A stretch of 64,000 nt of DNA from CAMUQR01 sp963539845. Lineage in GTDB: Bacteria > Patescibacteriota > Saccharimonadia > Saccharimonadales > Saccharimonadaceae. The notes beneath the pieces are model-generated. The model saw only the letters and a list, made by a program, of their open reading frames with translations. It was not told the DNA's origin and ran no database searches. The DNA lies in contig CAUTML010000001.1 in NCBI GenBank assembly GCA_963539845.1, positions 336,329 to 400,328 of the forward strand. The letters run 5' to 3'. How positions within the stretch are numbered: position 1 is the first letter of the stretch; each line of letters starts with the position of its first letter. Below, piece by piece: positions 43,038-51,808 of the stretch. Position numbers and translations under genes: made by a program.

Positions 43038-43066
43038 ATTATAGTCTAAAACAACGCTTATGACAA
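43038..43066 (-). promoter_or_regulatory. Promoter giving a leaderless ftsA mRNA
   Basis: On the minus strand TTGTCA (43066-43061), 17 nt and TATAAT (43043-43038) end 7 nt before ATG 43030. Confidence 0.8.
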
Positions 43067-43080
43067 GTTTTTCGCTGTAT

Positions 43081-43848
43081 TTATTTTAATTTAGTTAAAA
43101 TCTCACAGCCTTTATCGGTTACTAGCACTGTATGTTCAAAATGTGCCGACAATGACCCATCGCGCATCGCAATTGTCCAACCGTCAGGTGCCGTAGTAAT
43201 CGCCCCCTTGCCCAGACTAGCCATTGGTTCAATCGCAATCGTATCACCAGCCGATAATACCGGTCCGGTGCCTTTTTTGCCGTAGTTCGGTACCTCTGGG
43301 TCCATGTGCATTTTTTGACCAACACCATGACCAACTAGCTCAAGCACGATGCCAAGTTTGGCTTTTTTGAGAACTTTTTCAACCGCAGAGGAAATATCAC
43401 CGATCCGCGCGCCTGGTTTAACCTGAGCAATCCCCGCATAAAGCGATTTTTCGACATTGTTTAGTAAATGCTTTTTAGAACCGGTCGGCTCCTCGCCCAC
43501 CACCATCGTAAAAGCCGAATCGACTTTCATGCCACGATATGTAATCACCAAATCAAACTTCGCCACATCGCCTTTTTCTAGAGGCAATTCATTGGGCAAT
43601 CCGTGAACAATATTTTCATTAACCGAAACACAAATGCTCGCCGGAAAATCAACCCCTTCCGCCGGATCTTTGTAAGTAACTTCAGCGCCACGTTTGAGAA
43701 TTTCCTGTTCCATCCAGGCGTCGATCTGTTGGCCGGTCATTCCCGGTTGAACATAATTCTTAAGATCAGCCAGTAACTGAGCCAAAATCTGCCCGCCTTG
43801 ACGCATCGCTTCAATTTGTTCAGGGGTTTTAGTTGGCTGCAAGGACAT
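43081..43848 (-). CDS. map: Methionine aminopeptidase type I
   Basis: MetAP (255 residues) removes the initiator Met after deformylation. The metal ligands are seen in KFDLVITYRGMKVDSAFT (two Asp), ELVGHGVGQKMHMDPE (His), IAIEPM (Glu) and FEHTVLVTDKG (Glu). There is no N-terminal zinc extension. It overlaps adk by 20 nt, as in the adk-map pair of ribosomal-protein operons elsewhere, although no secY lies here. Confidence 0.97.
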   Translation of the reverse strand: MSLQPTKTPEQIEAMRQGGQILAQLLADLKNYVQPGMTGQQIDAWMEQEILKRGAEVTYKDPAEGVDFPASICVSVNENIVHGLPNELPLEKGDVAKFDLVITYRGMKVDSAFTMVVGEEPTGSKKHLLNNVEKSLYAGIAQVKPGARIGDISSAVEKVLKKAKLGIVLELVGHGVGQKMHMDPEVPNYGKKGTGPVLSAGDTIAIEPMASLGKGAITTAPDGWTIAMRDGSLSAHFEHTVLVTDKGCEILTKLK

Positions 43849-44359
43849 CTTTTACCTCACTTAGTATCAATTGATGAATCTGCTCAATCGAACCCGAGCC
43901 ATCGATTTTTATCACTTTAATATTGTGCTGTTTAAAGAAATTTAACACCTGAGACGTATGCTGATTAAAAACTTCTAATCGGCGATGAATAGCATTCTCA
44001 GTGTCATCATGGCGTCCTCGCTCAGCTAAACGCTGACGAATAGTTTCTTCCGAAACATCCAACCAAATACATAATTCAATCGGTCGTTTCTCATCGATTA
44101 TCCACTGAGCCTGTTCCATTTGACGAGGATAACCATCCAAAACAAGTCGGTTGTTATTAGCATCTAAAACCTGGCGTATCGCCCGATTAGTAATCCGATA
44201 ATCCACCAAGTTGCCCTGCTCGAGATCGGCTTTGACCTGAGGATCCTCGAGCGTCCGCAATATTTCCCCGGCGCTAACACGTGGCCAATCAATCGCTTCC
44301 GCTAATTTGTTGGACTGGACGCTTTTACCAGATCCAGCCATTCCAAAAAATATAATCAT
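43829..44359 (-). CDS. adk: Adenylate kinase family nucleoside monophosphate kinase
   Basis: This 176-residue kinase balances ATP, ADP and AMP. The P-loop is FFGMAGSGKSVQSNKLAEAI, the AMP-binding region has ISAGEILR-like VSAGEILRTLEDP, and VLDGYPRQMEQAQWIIDE is the family DGxPR motif. The lid is short (RLAERGRHDDTENAIHRR), without zinc cysteines. At 176 residues it is a short Adk. GGAGG lies 8 nt before the ATG. It is followed by map with overlap. Confidence 0.92.
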   Translation of the reverse strand: MIIFFGMAGSGKSVQSNKLAEAIDWPRVSAGEILRTLEDPQVKADLEQGNLVDYRITNRAIRQVLDANNNRLVLDGYPRQMEQAQWIIDEKRPIELCIWLDVSEETIRQRLAERGRHDDTENAIHRRLEVFNQHTSQVLNFFKQHNIKVIKIDGSGSIEQIHQLILSEVKDVLAAN

Positions 44360-44400
44360 TATTTACCTCCAATTTAGTTAATTTATTGTAAAATAATTGT

Positions 44401-44862
44401 TTATTGACTACTGACCAGGCGAGACACTACTCGCGCCACCACCGCTCCATCAACCGCCGAGCCAGCTCGTTGTTTAACTTGGCCAATCAACATGCCCTGA
44501 TTTTTAGGCTCAAGTGCTAAATTACCCTCAGCGACAATTTGTTGCAACAATGCCTCAATTTCCGCCTCGGTCAATTGCTGTGGCAGATATTTCTCTAGTA
44601 TCGCCACTTCATCAAGCTCTTTTTGGGCTAATTCAGCTCGCCCAGCCTGTTTGTAAATCTCAGCCGATTCTTTGCGTTTTTTGACTTCTTTTTGGACGAC
44701 TGCTTCAATTTCGACGTCAGCCAAACCAGCATCACGCTTACCTAGCGCAATTTCCTGGTTAAGAATTACCGCTTTTAAGCCCTTTAAAGTGTCGCTAATA
44801 AAACGATCGCCACCTAAAAAGGCGGCTTTTAAATCGTTTGAGATAGTCTCTTTCAGGGACAC
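44401..44862 (-). CDS. yqeY: GatB/YqeY domain protein
   Basis: This 153-residue helical protein matches the YqeY family, related to the C-terminal tRNA-binding domain of GatB. SLKETISNDLKAAFLGGDRF at the start, EVKKRKESAEIYKQAGRAEL in the middle and EKYLPQQLTEAEIEALLQQI are typical. Its exact role is unknown; it may bind tRNA. It overlaps rpsU by one base. The rpsU-yqeY pair is common in bacteria. Confidence 0.92.
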   Translation of the reverse strand: MSLKETISNDLKAAFLGGDRFISDTLKGLKAVILNQEIALGKRDAGLADVEIEAVVQKEVKKRKESAEIYKQAGRAELAQKELDEVAILEKYLPQQLTEAEIEALLQQIVAEGNLALEPKNQGMLIGQVKQRAGSAVDGAVVARVVSRLVSSQ

Positions 44863-45077
44863 TAGCGTAGCCCCATTTTAATTTTTGCTAATTTTTCACT
44901 ACGGCGTTGCTTCGATACGATAGCATTTTTGCGACGTTCAGTTTTGGAAATTGGTTTCTCAAAACGCAAACTAGCTTTTTTCGCTGAAAGCACACCACTT
45001 TGAACAACCTTACGGTTAAAACGACGAATAATATTCTCGTTCGCTTCTTTATCGTCTTTTCGTGTAACTTTTACCAT
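44862..45077 (-). CDS. rpsU: 30S ribosomal protein S21
   Basis: bS21 (71 residues) contacts the 16S 3' end and the mRNA start region. The basic helix ENIIRRFNRKVVQSGVL and the tail with KTERRKNAIVSKQRRSEKLA are typical. TAAAAT with a TGA extension ends 6 nt before the ATG and TTGATT lies 17 nt upstream, so the mRNA is probably leaderless. That is notable for a protein that helps recognition of ordinary ribosome binding sites. Confidence 0.94.
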   Translation of the reverse strand: MVKVTRKDDKEANENIIRRFNRKVVQSGVLSAKKASLRFEKPISKTERRKNAIVSKQRRSEKLAKIKMGLR

Positions 45078-45083
45078 ATCGCT

Positions 45084-45112
45084 ATTTTATCAGATGTTGG
45101 TAGCAAAATCAA
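45084..45112 (-). promoter_or_regulatory. Promoter giving a leaderless rpsU mRNA
   Basis: On the minus strand TTGATT (45112-45107), 17 nt ending in TGA and TAAAAT (45089-45084) end 6 nt before ATG 45077. Confidence 0.8.
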
Positions 45113-45116
45113 CTAG

Positions 45117-46754
45117 TTACATCTTGTCAATCCGTAACAACCGCCCTTGGAGAGTTTCCCGACCATTCCAATGATTCATTGATAAGGTAAAAATTACTTT
45201 AACTCGATCATCAAGTCGCATTTTCCAGTCTTTATTATAATTAAAACTAATCATCTCCAGCTCTCGTCCATCACTATCGCGCAACCGAATTTTCAAATGT
45301 TGGTTATCACTCCCCAGAAACAACACCTGCGCCGTGGTTAAATTCACAACTTCAAAAATTGGCTCAGGATTACCCGCGCCAAACGGCTCCAACTGATGCA
45401 TCTGATGATAAAAATCTTTAGTCAAAACCGCCAATGAGTCTAATTCAATCTCTGGTTTTGGCTCCAAAAATTGTTGCTGGTCACTTAAATTTAACGACCG
45501 ATAAAAGTCATTGATACGCGCTCTGACCGCTTCGAAGTTCTCTGGTTTCAAACTCAGTCCACCAGCCGCGTCATGACCGCCCCCAGTCAACAACAGATCC
45601 CGGCAAGCCTCAATCGCTTCAAACACCGAAAATTGACCAAAACTGCGAGCCGAACCCTTAATTTGTTCGGGCTGACGACTTAAAATAAACACTGGTTTTT
45701 GGAATTCTTCCTGAATGCGTGACGCCACAATTCCCACCACTCCCTCGTGCCAGCCATCACCGATTAGTACCAGCACCGGATCATCACTCTTTACCGCCTG
45801 ATTGAATGCTTCACTATAGACTTTATCCTGCAAAGCCCGACGTTTAGTGTTGAGATAGTTGAGTTTTTCAACCCGTTGGTGAGCTTCGGCTGGCGTTTGA
45901 GCTGTCAACACGGCTAGCGCAAAATCTGCTGATTCCAATCGACCCGAAGCGTTAATTCGCGGGCCAATCACAAACCCAATCGTTTCCGCTGTGAGCCGTT
46001 CTAGTTTATTTTGATCAAGCAATTGCCTCAAACCAAGTCGCCGAGTCTTAGTAAGCACCACCAAACCAAATTTCACTAGCGCCCGATTTTCACCTTTTAG
46101 CTCCATCAAATCGGCAATTGTGCCAATTGCCACCAGATCCAACAACCATTTTTCTTGACCTGGCGCCAAACCCTCCAGACGCGTCTGCAAAGCCCGCACC
46201 AGCGTAAAAGCCGTCCCAACCCCTGATAAATAGCAATTCGGGTAGGTGTTTTCGGGGCGTTTCGGGTTAACCACTGCCACTGCCGGCGGTTGGATTTGAG
46301 CCACATTATGATGATCTGTCACAATCACATCGATCCCTAATTGATTAGCCCGCTCGATCTCCAGCTGATTCAAGCTCCCGCAGTCCACTGTCACAATTAG
46401 ATCTGGTTGCTGTTCTTTAGCAATCTGCTCAATCGCCTTGATCGTTAAACCATAACCATTCGTAAAACGATTTGGCAAAAAATAATCCACCCGCTCAAAA
46501 CCAAAGCTCGCCAAAGCATCCAGTAACAACGCCGTTGCTGTTACCCCATCAGCGTCATAATCACCAAAAATCACAATTTTATGTTGCTGATGTCGCGCCA
46601 AAACTAACCGCTCGACCGCCTTATCCATGTCAACCAACCCAAACGGATCGTGACTCGCCATCACTCGTTCATAATTTGGGCTTAAAAAATCATCACGGTC
46701 GACGACCTGACGATTTTTAAGTAAAATCTCGATAATTTCTACAGCTGTTTTCAC
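45117..46754 (-). CDS. recJ: Single-stranded-DNA-specific exonuclease RecJ
   Basis: RecJ (545 residues) degrades 5' single-stranded ends in repair and recombination. DHH-family motifs are VIFGDYDADGVTATALLLDA, TVDCGS, VIVTDHHNV, and the DHHA1 motif GGGHDAAGGLSL. An OB-fold ends the protein (about 455-545). The start is GTG 46754, with AGG about 8 nt upstream. It follows the winged-helix gene by 9 nt on the same strand. Confidence 0.96.
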   Translation of the reverse strand: MKTAVEIIEILLKNRQVVDRDDFLSPNYERVMASHDPFGLVDMDKAVERLVLARHQQHKIVIFGDYDADGVTATALLLDALASFGFERVDYFLPNRFTNGYGLTIKAIEQIAKEQQPDLIVTVDCGSLNQLEIERANQLGIDVIVTDHHNVAQIQPPAVAVVNPKRPENTYPNCYLSGVGTAFTLVRALQTRLEGLAPGQEKWLLDLVAIGTIADLMELKGENRALVKFGLVVLTKTRRLGLRQLLDQNKLERLTAETIGFVIGPRINASGRLESADFALAVLTAQTPAEAHQRVEKLNYLNTKRRALQDKVYSEAFNQAVKSDDPVLVLIGDGWHEGVVGIVASRIQEEFQKPVFILSRQPEQIKGSARSFGQFSVFEAIEACRDLLLTGGGHDAAGGLSLKPENFEAVRARINDFYRSLNLSDQQQFLEPKPEIELDSLAVLTKDFYHQMHQLEPFGAGNPEPIFEVVNLTTAQVLFLGSDNQHLKIRLRDSDGRELEMISFNYNKDWKMRLDDRVKVIFTLSMNHWNGRETLQGRLLRIDKM

Positions 46755-46763
46755 GCTGATAAC

Positions 46764-47057
46764 CTATTTTAGGTTTTTCTTTTTAGAATTAGACAATTGT
46801 TGGGTTTTGATAACGATGCTTTGCAATTCTTTAAAAATCACGAACTGTTTGTTAGTAAAATACACACGCGAGTTGCCAGTTTTCTCACTTAGCAAAAAAC
46901 CAGCCCGCTCTAGTTTTTTTAATTCACGCTGAACATTGCCCGGGTCTTCTTTAATTAATTTTGATAAACCCCGAACGTGCGTCTTAAAATCAGGATATTT
47001 AGCGTATACCACTATCACCTTGCGCCGAACTCGTGAAGTTATAAATATATCTAACAT
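46764..47057 (-). CDS. Winged-helix transcriptional regulator, ArsR-like
   Basis: This protein of about 97 residues has a winged helix-turn-helix: SRVRRKVIVVYAKYPDFKTH, the recognition region LIKEDPGNVQRELKKLERAG and a wing with NSRVYFTNKQ, then a C-terminal helix. It resembles regulators that decide on a ligand or on dimer contacts, but no metal-binding cysteines are present. ATG 47057 has an AAGGGG/AAAGG stretch upstream; a longer start at 47087 is less likely. It lies before recJ and could regulate the recJ unit or the phosphoribosyltransferase upstream. Confidence 0.75.
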   Translation of the reverse strand: MLDIFITSRVRRKVIVVYAKYPDFKTHVRGLSKLIKEDPGNVQRELKKLERAGFLLSEKTGNSRVYFTNKQFVIFKELQSIVIKTQQLSNSKKKNLK

Positions 47058-47134
47058 CTGCCTTTTCCCCTTAAATTGCTTTAACAACTACTTAATTCTA
47101 TATTACACTTTTTACAACACTTTTTCAAATGTTT

Positions 47135-47791
47135 TTATTGCCAATTTAAAATATTTTGATTAATTCGCTCAATAATCTCTTCTTTTGACGGTAAATTATT
47201 GTCTTCATAATAATGATTTATTTCAAAAAAATTCTGTTTAACATCCAAAATATTAATCTCGTCAACCATTACATGCAATCGATTAACCGCCTGAACACTA
47301 GCTACCGGCGCAACCGCAATCAACCGCTCGATCATCACCGGCTTTAAAAAATCCAGCACCGCGCCAAGCAAAGTTTCATCATCAAAACCATCACTTACTA
47401 AAATTACATTGCGTCCTTTAAGCAGTTGCCGATCACACAGCCCGCCATCGCCAATCATTCGATTGATTTTCTGAAACGTCCAGCGTTTTTGTTCCTCAAA
47501 ATAATTATAAAATTCATTACGATATTCATTAATTTCAAACCGCGACAGATTATCGTTATAGCTAAATTGCCCCGTCTGAGTCACCGATCCAATTTGCAAG
47601 CCCTCGCCGGGGACGTCAATTCCCTCACTAATCAACACGCTAATCGGACAGTGTAAAAGCTGAGCAATCGGCTCGCCCACCAGCACGCCACCAAAACTAA
47701 TCGCTAAAACAGCACTATTCTCATATCGATATTTCTCTAGCAATTGCTGAGCTAATATCACACCGGCCTGTTGTCGATTTTCAAAATACAT
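47135..47791 (-). CDS. Phosphoribosyltransferase-like protein
   Basis: This 218-residue protein has the PRTase fold. The N-terminal part has AVLAISFGGVLVGEPIAQLL, and the PRPP loop reads RNVILVSDGFDDETLLGAVL (hydrophobic strand, then acidic pair). The C-terminal 60 residues are charged and helical. It resembles predicted PRTases of unknown substrate rather than purine salvage enzymes. TAAAAT with a TGA extension ends 6 nt before ATG 47791, so the mRNA is probably leaderless. It stands divergent to priA. Confidence 0.8.
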   Translation of the reverse strand: MYFENRQQAGVILAQQLLEKYRYENSAVLAISFGGVLVGEPIAQLLHCPISVLISEGIDVPGEGLQIGSVTQTGQFSYNDNLSRFEINEYRNEFYNYFEEQKRWTFQKINRMIGDGGLCDRQLLKGRNVILVSDGFDDETLLGAVLDFLKPVMIERLIAVAPVASVQAVNRLHVMVDEINILDVKQNFFEINHYYEDNNLPSKEEIIERINQNILNWQ

Positions 47792-47797
47792 ATGCTT

Positions 47798-47803
47798 ATT
47801 TTA
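47798..47803 (-). promoter_or_regulatory. -10 box giving a leaderless phosphoribosyltransferase mRNA
   Basis: On the minus strand TGA-TAAAAT ends 6 nt before ATG 47791. The -35 region is weak. Confidence 0.55.
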
Positions 47804-47835
47804 TCATAAAAATTGCTAGGTTAACTAGGGCCCAA

Positions 47836-47865
47836 TTGAGATTTTTGTATCTAAAATGCTACAAT
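47836..47865 (+). promoter_or_regulatory. Promoter giving a leaderless priA mRNA
   Basis: TTGAGA (47836-47841), 18 nt and TACAAT (47860-47865) end 6 nt before ATG 47872. Confidence 0.7.
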
Positions 47866-47871
47866 ATAGCC

Positions 47872-49803
47872 ATGAAATATTATCTGGTCGGGATCAATAA
47901 AGTCGTCTCTAAACAGCACGAATTTTTCACCTATCACAGTGAGCATGATTATAGCGCCGGTCAAATCGTTCAGGTGCCAATCGGGAAAAATCTAGCACTA
48001 GGTATTATTTTTGAGTTAGTTGAAAAACCCGAGTTTGCGACTAAGCCGATTTTCGCAGTAGTCACTGATCAAACTCTGCCACTACCCTTAATTAAAACTT
48101 TGCTCTGGATGCGCCAATTTTATTTAGCTCCACTGGCGAGTATTATTCAAACTGCTTTACCAGCCGGTATCTTGAAAAAACGTCGCGCTAGCCAAACGAT
48201 TTTCGCCAAGAGCCAACCCGAAGCTTCGCTCACGCCGACGCCCGCCCAAGCCGAAATCATCACCAAAATCACCAACTCACCACCTCAAACTCATTTATTG
48301 CGGGGCGTTACCGGTTCCGGCAAAACGACGATTTATATTGAACTTGCTCGCCAGGCGCTCACTGCTCAAAAATCAGTCATTATCGTCATCCCAGAAATCG
48401 CTCTCACCACCCAACTAACTCAACAATTTACCAGCCAGTTTGAACGCGTAATTATGTTCCATTCTAACTTAACCGAATCAGCTCGCCATCAGATTTGGCA
48501 AACCGTTTTAATAACCGAACAGCCAATGGTTATCATCGGCACGCGGTCGAGCCTATTCTTGCCTGTCCAACAGCTCGGTTTGATTGTAATTGACGAAGCG
48601 CACGAGATCAGCAGTCTCAAACAAGACAAAAATCCCAAGTATTCCAGCACTCAGGTCGCTAGCGTATTAGCAAAATTACATCACGCTAAATTGATCCTCG
48701 GTAGCGCCACACCTCTAGTTAGCGATTATTGGTTTTGTGAACAAAAAAATTGTTCATTGTTAGAGCTACCCGACACCGCCCTAAAAGCCACTCCGCCCAA
48801 AATCGAGCTAATCGATATGCGTTCCAAAACCAATTTCAAACGTAATTTCATTTTGTCAAATCAGCTCTTGTCTGCCATTTCGCATTCGCTTGACCATCAC
48901 CAACAAGTACTGATTTTCCATAATCGCCGAGGCAGTACCTCAGCTACTTTATGCAAAGCTTGCGGTTGGCTAGCTGAATGTCCACACTGTCATATTCCGC
49001 TAACTTTGCATCATGACCATTTCCAGTTGCGTTGTCATTCTTGCAATCATATTCAAGCCATTCCAACGCACTGTCCGCAGTGTAATTCAGCCGAAATTGA
49101 GCACCGCGGTATCGGCACTAAACTGATTGAAGCCGAGCTCACCCGCCTCTTTCCCCAAGCCACCATTCGACGGTTTGATGCTGACACCCCAACCGACGAG
49201 AATGTTGCCAATTCTTATGATCAGCTCCGCGACGGCACGATTGATATTTTAATTGGCACACAAGTAATCGCCAAAGGTCTCAACCTCCCCAACCTCACCA
49301 CCGTCGGCATCGTCCAAGCCGATACCGGCTTATTTTTGCCAGATTTTGTAGCCTCCGAGCGGACTTTTCAGCTTTTGACTCAGGTTATCGGTCGTGTCGG
49401 ACGCAACGCTCAAGCCACTCAAGTCATCATTCAGACTTATCAGCCCGATCACCCTAGCATTAAACTGGCTTTGACTCAGGATTATTTGCAATTTTATCAA
49501 CAAGAAATCGCCCTGCGTCGTGCTCATCATTACCCACCGTTTTGCTTCCTGCTCAAACTAACTATTAGCTACAAAACCGAAGCCGTCGCCATTAAGCACG
49601 CTCAAACTCTCGCTGGTGAGTTGCGCCATCGTTTTACCAATATCGAAATCATCGGTCCGTCACCTAGTTTTTACGAACAACGAGGCACTAAATTCTACTG
49701 GCAAATTATCGTCAAATCGACCAAACGCTCAGTTCTTCAACAAATCGTCGCCGACCTTCCACCGAATTGGCAATTTGATCTCGACAGCTCTAGTTTAATT
49801 TAA
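47872..49803 (+). CDS. priA: Primosomal helicase PriA (replication restart)
   Basis: PriA (643 residues) reloads the replisome at stalled forks. The Walker A motif is LLRGVTGSGKTTIYIELARQ, the DEAH box is IVIDEAHEI, and the two zinc sites are in TLCKACGWLAECPHCHIP and LRCHSCNHIQ...CPQCNS. Later helicase motifs include IGTQVIAKGLNLPNL and QVIGRVGRN. ATG 47872 is chosen because the -10 box lies 6 nt before it; a TTG-like start at 47836 would fall inside the promoter. It begins the priA-def-fmt run. Confidence 0.96.
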   Translation: MKYYLVGINKVVSKQHEFFTYHSEHDYSAGQIVQVPIGKNLALGIIFELVEKPEFATKPIFAVVTDQTLPLPLIKTLLWMRQFYLAPLASIIQTALPAGILKKRRASQTIFAKSQPEASLTPTPAQAEIITKITNSPPQTHLLRGVTGSGKTTIYIELARQALTAQKSVIIVIPEIALTTQLTQQFTSQFERVIMFHSNLTESARHQIWQTVLITEQPMVIIGTRSSLFLPVQQLGLIVIDEAHEISSLKQDKNPKYSSTQVASVLAKLHHAKLILGSATPLVSDYWFCEQKNCSLLELPDTALKATPPKIELIDMRSKTNFKRNFILSNQLLSAISHSLDHHQQVLIFHNRRGSTSATLCKACGWLAECPHCHIPLTLHHDHFQLRCHSCNHIQAIPTHCPQCNSAEIEHRGIGTKLIEAELTRLFPQATIRRFDADTPTDENVANSYDQLRDGTIDILIGTQVIAKGLNLPNLTTVGIVQADTGLFLPDFVASERTFQLLTQVIGRVGRNAQATQVIIQTYQPDHPSIKLALTQDYLQFYQQEIALRRAHHYPPFCFLLKLTISYKTEAVAIKHAQTLAGELRHRFTNIEIIGPSPSFYEQRGTKFYWQIIVKSTKRSVLQQIVADLPPNWQFDLDSSSLI

Positions 49804-49834
49804 GCCTCAGTTCGTCTTTCTCGAGATTTTATGG

Positions 49835-49840
49835 TATAAT
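49835..49840 (+). promoter_or_regulatory. -10 box giving a leaderless def mRNA
   Basis: TGG-TATAAT ends 6 nt before ATG 49847. The -35 region (TTCGTC, 18 nt) is weak. Confidence 0.65.
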
Positions 49841-49846
49841 TTAATT

Positions 49847-50428
49847 ATGAAAAAAGGCACCGTCAAAGACATTATTACTTTGCCCGATCCTCGCTTGCGT
49901 CAGGTTTCCGAACCAGTCGGTGAAATTAACGAGGAGATTTTGGGAATTATTGAACGCATGAAACAAGCCGCGCTCGATTGGGAGGCCAACCGCCCGCATG
50001 AGGTCAGCACTGCTCTCACCGCTGTGCAAATCGGCATTTTAAAACAAATTATCATCGTCCGGGAAGATTTTAGCGATAAAGACAACAAGCAATTCCACGT
50101 GTTAATCAACCCAAAAATCACCAAACTCGAAGGCAAAATCAGTCGTGATTTTGAAGGTTGCCTCAGCGTTAAGGATTTTTATGGCAAAGTCGCCCGCCCC
50201 GACAAGGTCAAAATCAAAGCCAAAAACGAAAAAGGCGAAACGTTTCACATCAAAGCCCGCGGATTCTTATCGCGCGTTTTGCAACACGAGATAGACCACA
50301 TCAACGGTATCACTTTTGTTGACCGCATTACCAATCATAACGATTTTTATAAACTTGACGCCAACGGCAATTTGCAGGAGCTCGATTATGACACAGAAGT
50401 TAAACCAGCTGGTATTCTTCGGAACTGA
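49847..50428 (+). CDS. def: Peptide deformylase
   Basis: PDF (193 residues) removes the formyl group from new proteins. Metal ligands are Cys105 in FEGCLSVKDF and His147/His151 with Glu148 in LQHEIDHINGI. The first motif, usually GLAAPQ, is ALTAVQ here (STALTAVQIG), a mild divergence. A TATAAT box ends 6 nt before ATG 49847, so it may be made from a leaderless mRNA of its own, although it lies 43 nt after priA. It overlaps fmt by 41 nt. Confidence 0.93.
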   Translation: MKKGTVKDIITLPDPRLRQVSEPVGEINEEILGIIERMKQAALDWEANRPHEVSTALTAVQIGILKQIIIVREDFSDKDNKQFHVLINPKITKLEGKISRDFEGCLSVKDFYGKVARPDKVKIKAKNEKGETFHIKARGFLSRVLQHEIDHINGITFVDRITNHNDFYKLDANGNLQELDYDTEVKPAGILRN

Positions 50429-51275
50429 AGATTACAGCGCCACCGTTCTTGATAATCTACTCAGTGCTGGCGTAGCAATCGAAGCGGTCATTACTAAACC
50501 CGACCTCAAAAAAGGGCGTGGTCAAAAACTCCAAGCGCCTGCCGTCAAAACCATCGCCGAAAATTACGACATCACCGTTTATCAACCCGAAAATCTCGAC
50601 CAAATGCGCACTGCCGTCGCCCAAACCAGTCGTTTTGGGGCGATTTTAGTCAGTTTTGGCAAAATTATTCCGCAAGATATTATTGACAGTTTCGAACTAG
50701 GTATTATCAACCTCCATCCTTCATTATTGCCAAAATATCGCGGTCCATCACCAATCGAAAGCGCGATTTATAACGGTGAACAGCTAACTGGCGTCTCCAT
50801 CATGACCCTCAGCGCCAAAATGGACGCTGGAGCGGTTTATGCCCAAGCATCAGTAGAAATCACCCCAGCTACTACCGCCACCGAACTTTATCAACAGACC
50901 GCTAGCATCGGCAGTAAATTACTAATTCAAATCCTGCCACAAATTATCAGCGGTCAGCTCCAACCAACGCCTCAAGACGACACTCAAGCGACTTACTGCT
51001 CACTGCTGACTAAAGCTCAAGGTTGGCTCGATCCAGCGCAAGCCAGCGCCCAGCAACTTGTCAATCAAATTCGCGCCTATAGCATTTTTCCGAAGAGTCG
51101 CCTCGAGATTTATGATCAAATTTGCATTATCACTGAAGCTAGCGCCGATAATCAGCCCACTTCACCCCTCAATTTTGAATGCGCTGATGGTCAGTTTTTA
51201 AATATTCACCAACTAATCGCCCCTAGTGGTAAAACCATGACCGCCACCGCTTTCGTCAACGGTTACAAAAACTAG
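50388..51275 (+). CDS. fmt: Methionyl-tRNA formyltransferase
   Basis: FMT (295 residues) formylates the initiator Met-tRNA. The catalytic region LGIINLHPSLLPKYRGPSPI holds the conserved Asn-His-Ser set, and QLTGVSIMTLSAKMDAGAVY follows. The C-terminal domain (about 200-295) binds tRNA. ATG 50388 is chosen because GCAGGAG lies 7 nt upstream; a longer frame begins at 50316 inside def. The overlap with def joins the enzymes that add and remove the formyl group. Confidence 0.96.
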   Translation: MTQKLNQLVFFGTEDYSATVLDNLLSAGVAIEAVITKPDLKKGRGQKLQAPAVKTIAENYDITVYQPENLDQMRTAVAQTSRFGAILVSFGKIIPQDIIDSFELGIINLHPSLLPKYRGPSPIESAIYNGEQLTGVSIMTLSAKMDAGAVYAQASVEITPATTATELYQQTASIGSKLLIQILPQIISGQLQPTPQDDTQATYCSLLTKAQGWLDPAQASAQQLVNQIRAYSIFPKSRLEIYDQICIITEASADNQPTSPLNFECADGQFLNIHQLIAPSGKTMTATAFVNGYKN

Positions 51276-51371
51276 CGCACCCCAAAAAATCACCCCAAAA
51301 ATCACCAAAAAACACTAAAAAACCGCCCACTACTGCGAGCGATTTTTTGTTTCAAAACCCATTTTTAAAAG

Positions 51372-51788
51372 CTATTTATTAAGCAATTGGTCTTTGTTTT
51401 CGATGATTTCTTGACGGATTTTACTAACCACATCAGCCACAATTTGGGCATAATCCGGTCGATTTAATTCTAGCCACTTGGTCGCAGCATATTCCGACAA
51501 TAGTCGCGTGTCCGCCACATCATAACCAGTGTTTTTTTGCATTTTTTCAAATAACGTATCAGAGTGATACATCGGTACAAAAGCCGACAGCCAATTGACG
51601 ATAAAACTTGAATCTTTGTCGGCGATTTTTTTAAACTCCACCACTTGTTCTGGCGTCATGTCTTTTGATAAAGCATCGCCTACCCGCAATTCCACCTCTG
51701 AATACAAATACTCCAAAAAAGCCTGCTTTTCTTGCGGTGGCAGCGCCCCCAAACCGACTTCATCTAAAAACTGTTCATTTATTTTCAT
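51372..51788 (-). CDS. DUF5663-like small helical protein
   Basis: This 138-residue acidic helical protein has no membrane helix. KINEQFLDEVGLGALPPQEK, then EYLYSEVELRVGDAL and MTPEQVVEFKKIAD, resembles the DUF5663 family often seen in CPR genomes; its role is unknown. TATAAT lies 11 nt before ATG 51788, so the leader would be only a few nt long. It lies 20 nt after infB on the same strand. Confidence 0.6.
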   Translation of the reverse strand: MKINEQFLDEVGLGALPPQEKQAFLEYLYSEVELRVGDALSKDMTPEQVVEFKKIADKDSSFIVNWLSAFVPMYHSDTLFEKMQKNTGYDVADTRLLSEYAATKWLELNRPDYAQIVADVVSKIRQEIIENKDQLLNK

Positions 51789-51808
51789 AGCTTATGCTTA
51801 TTATAGCC

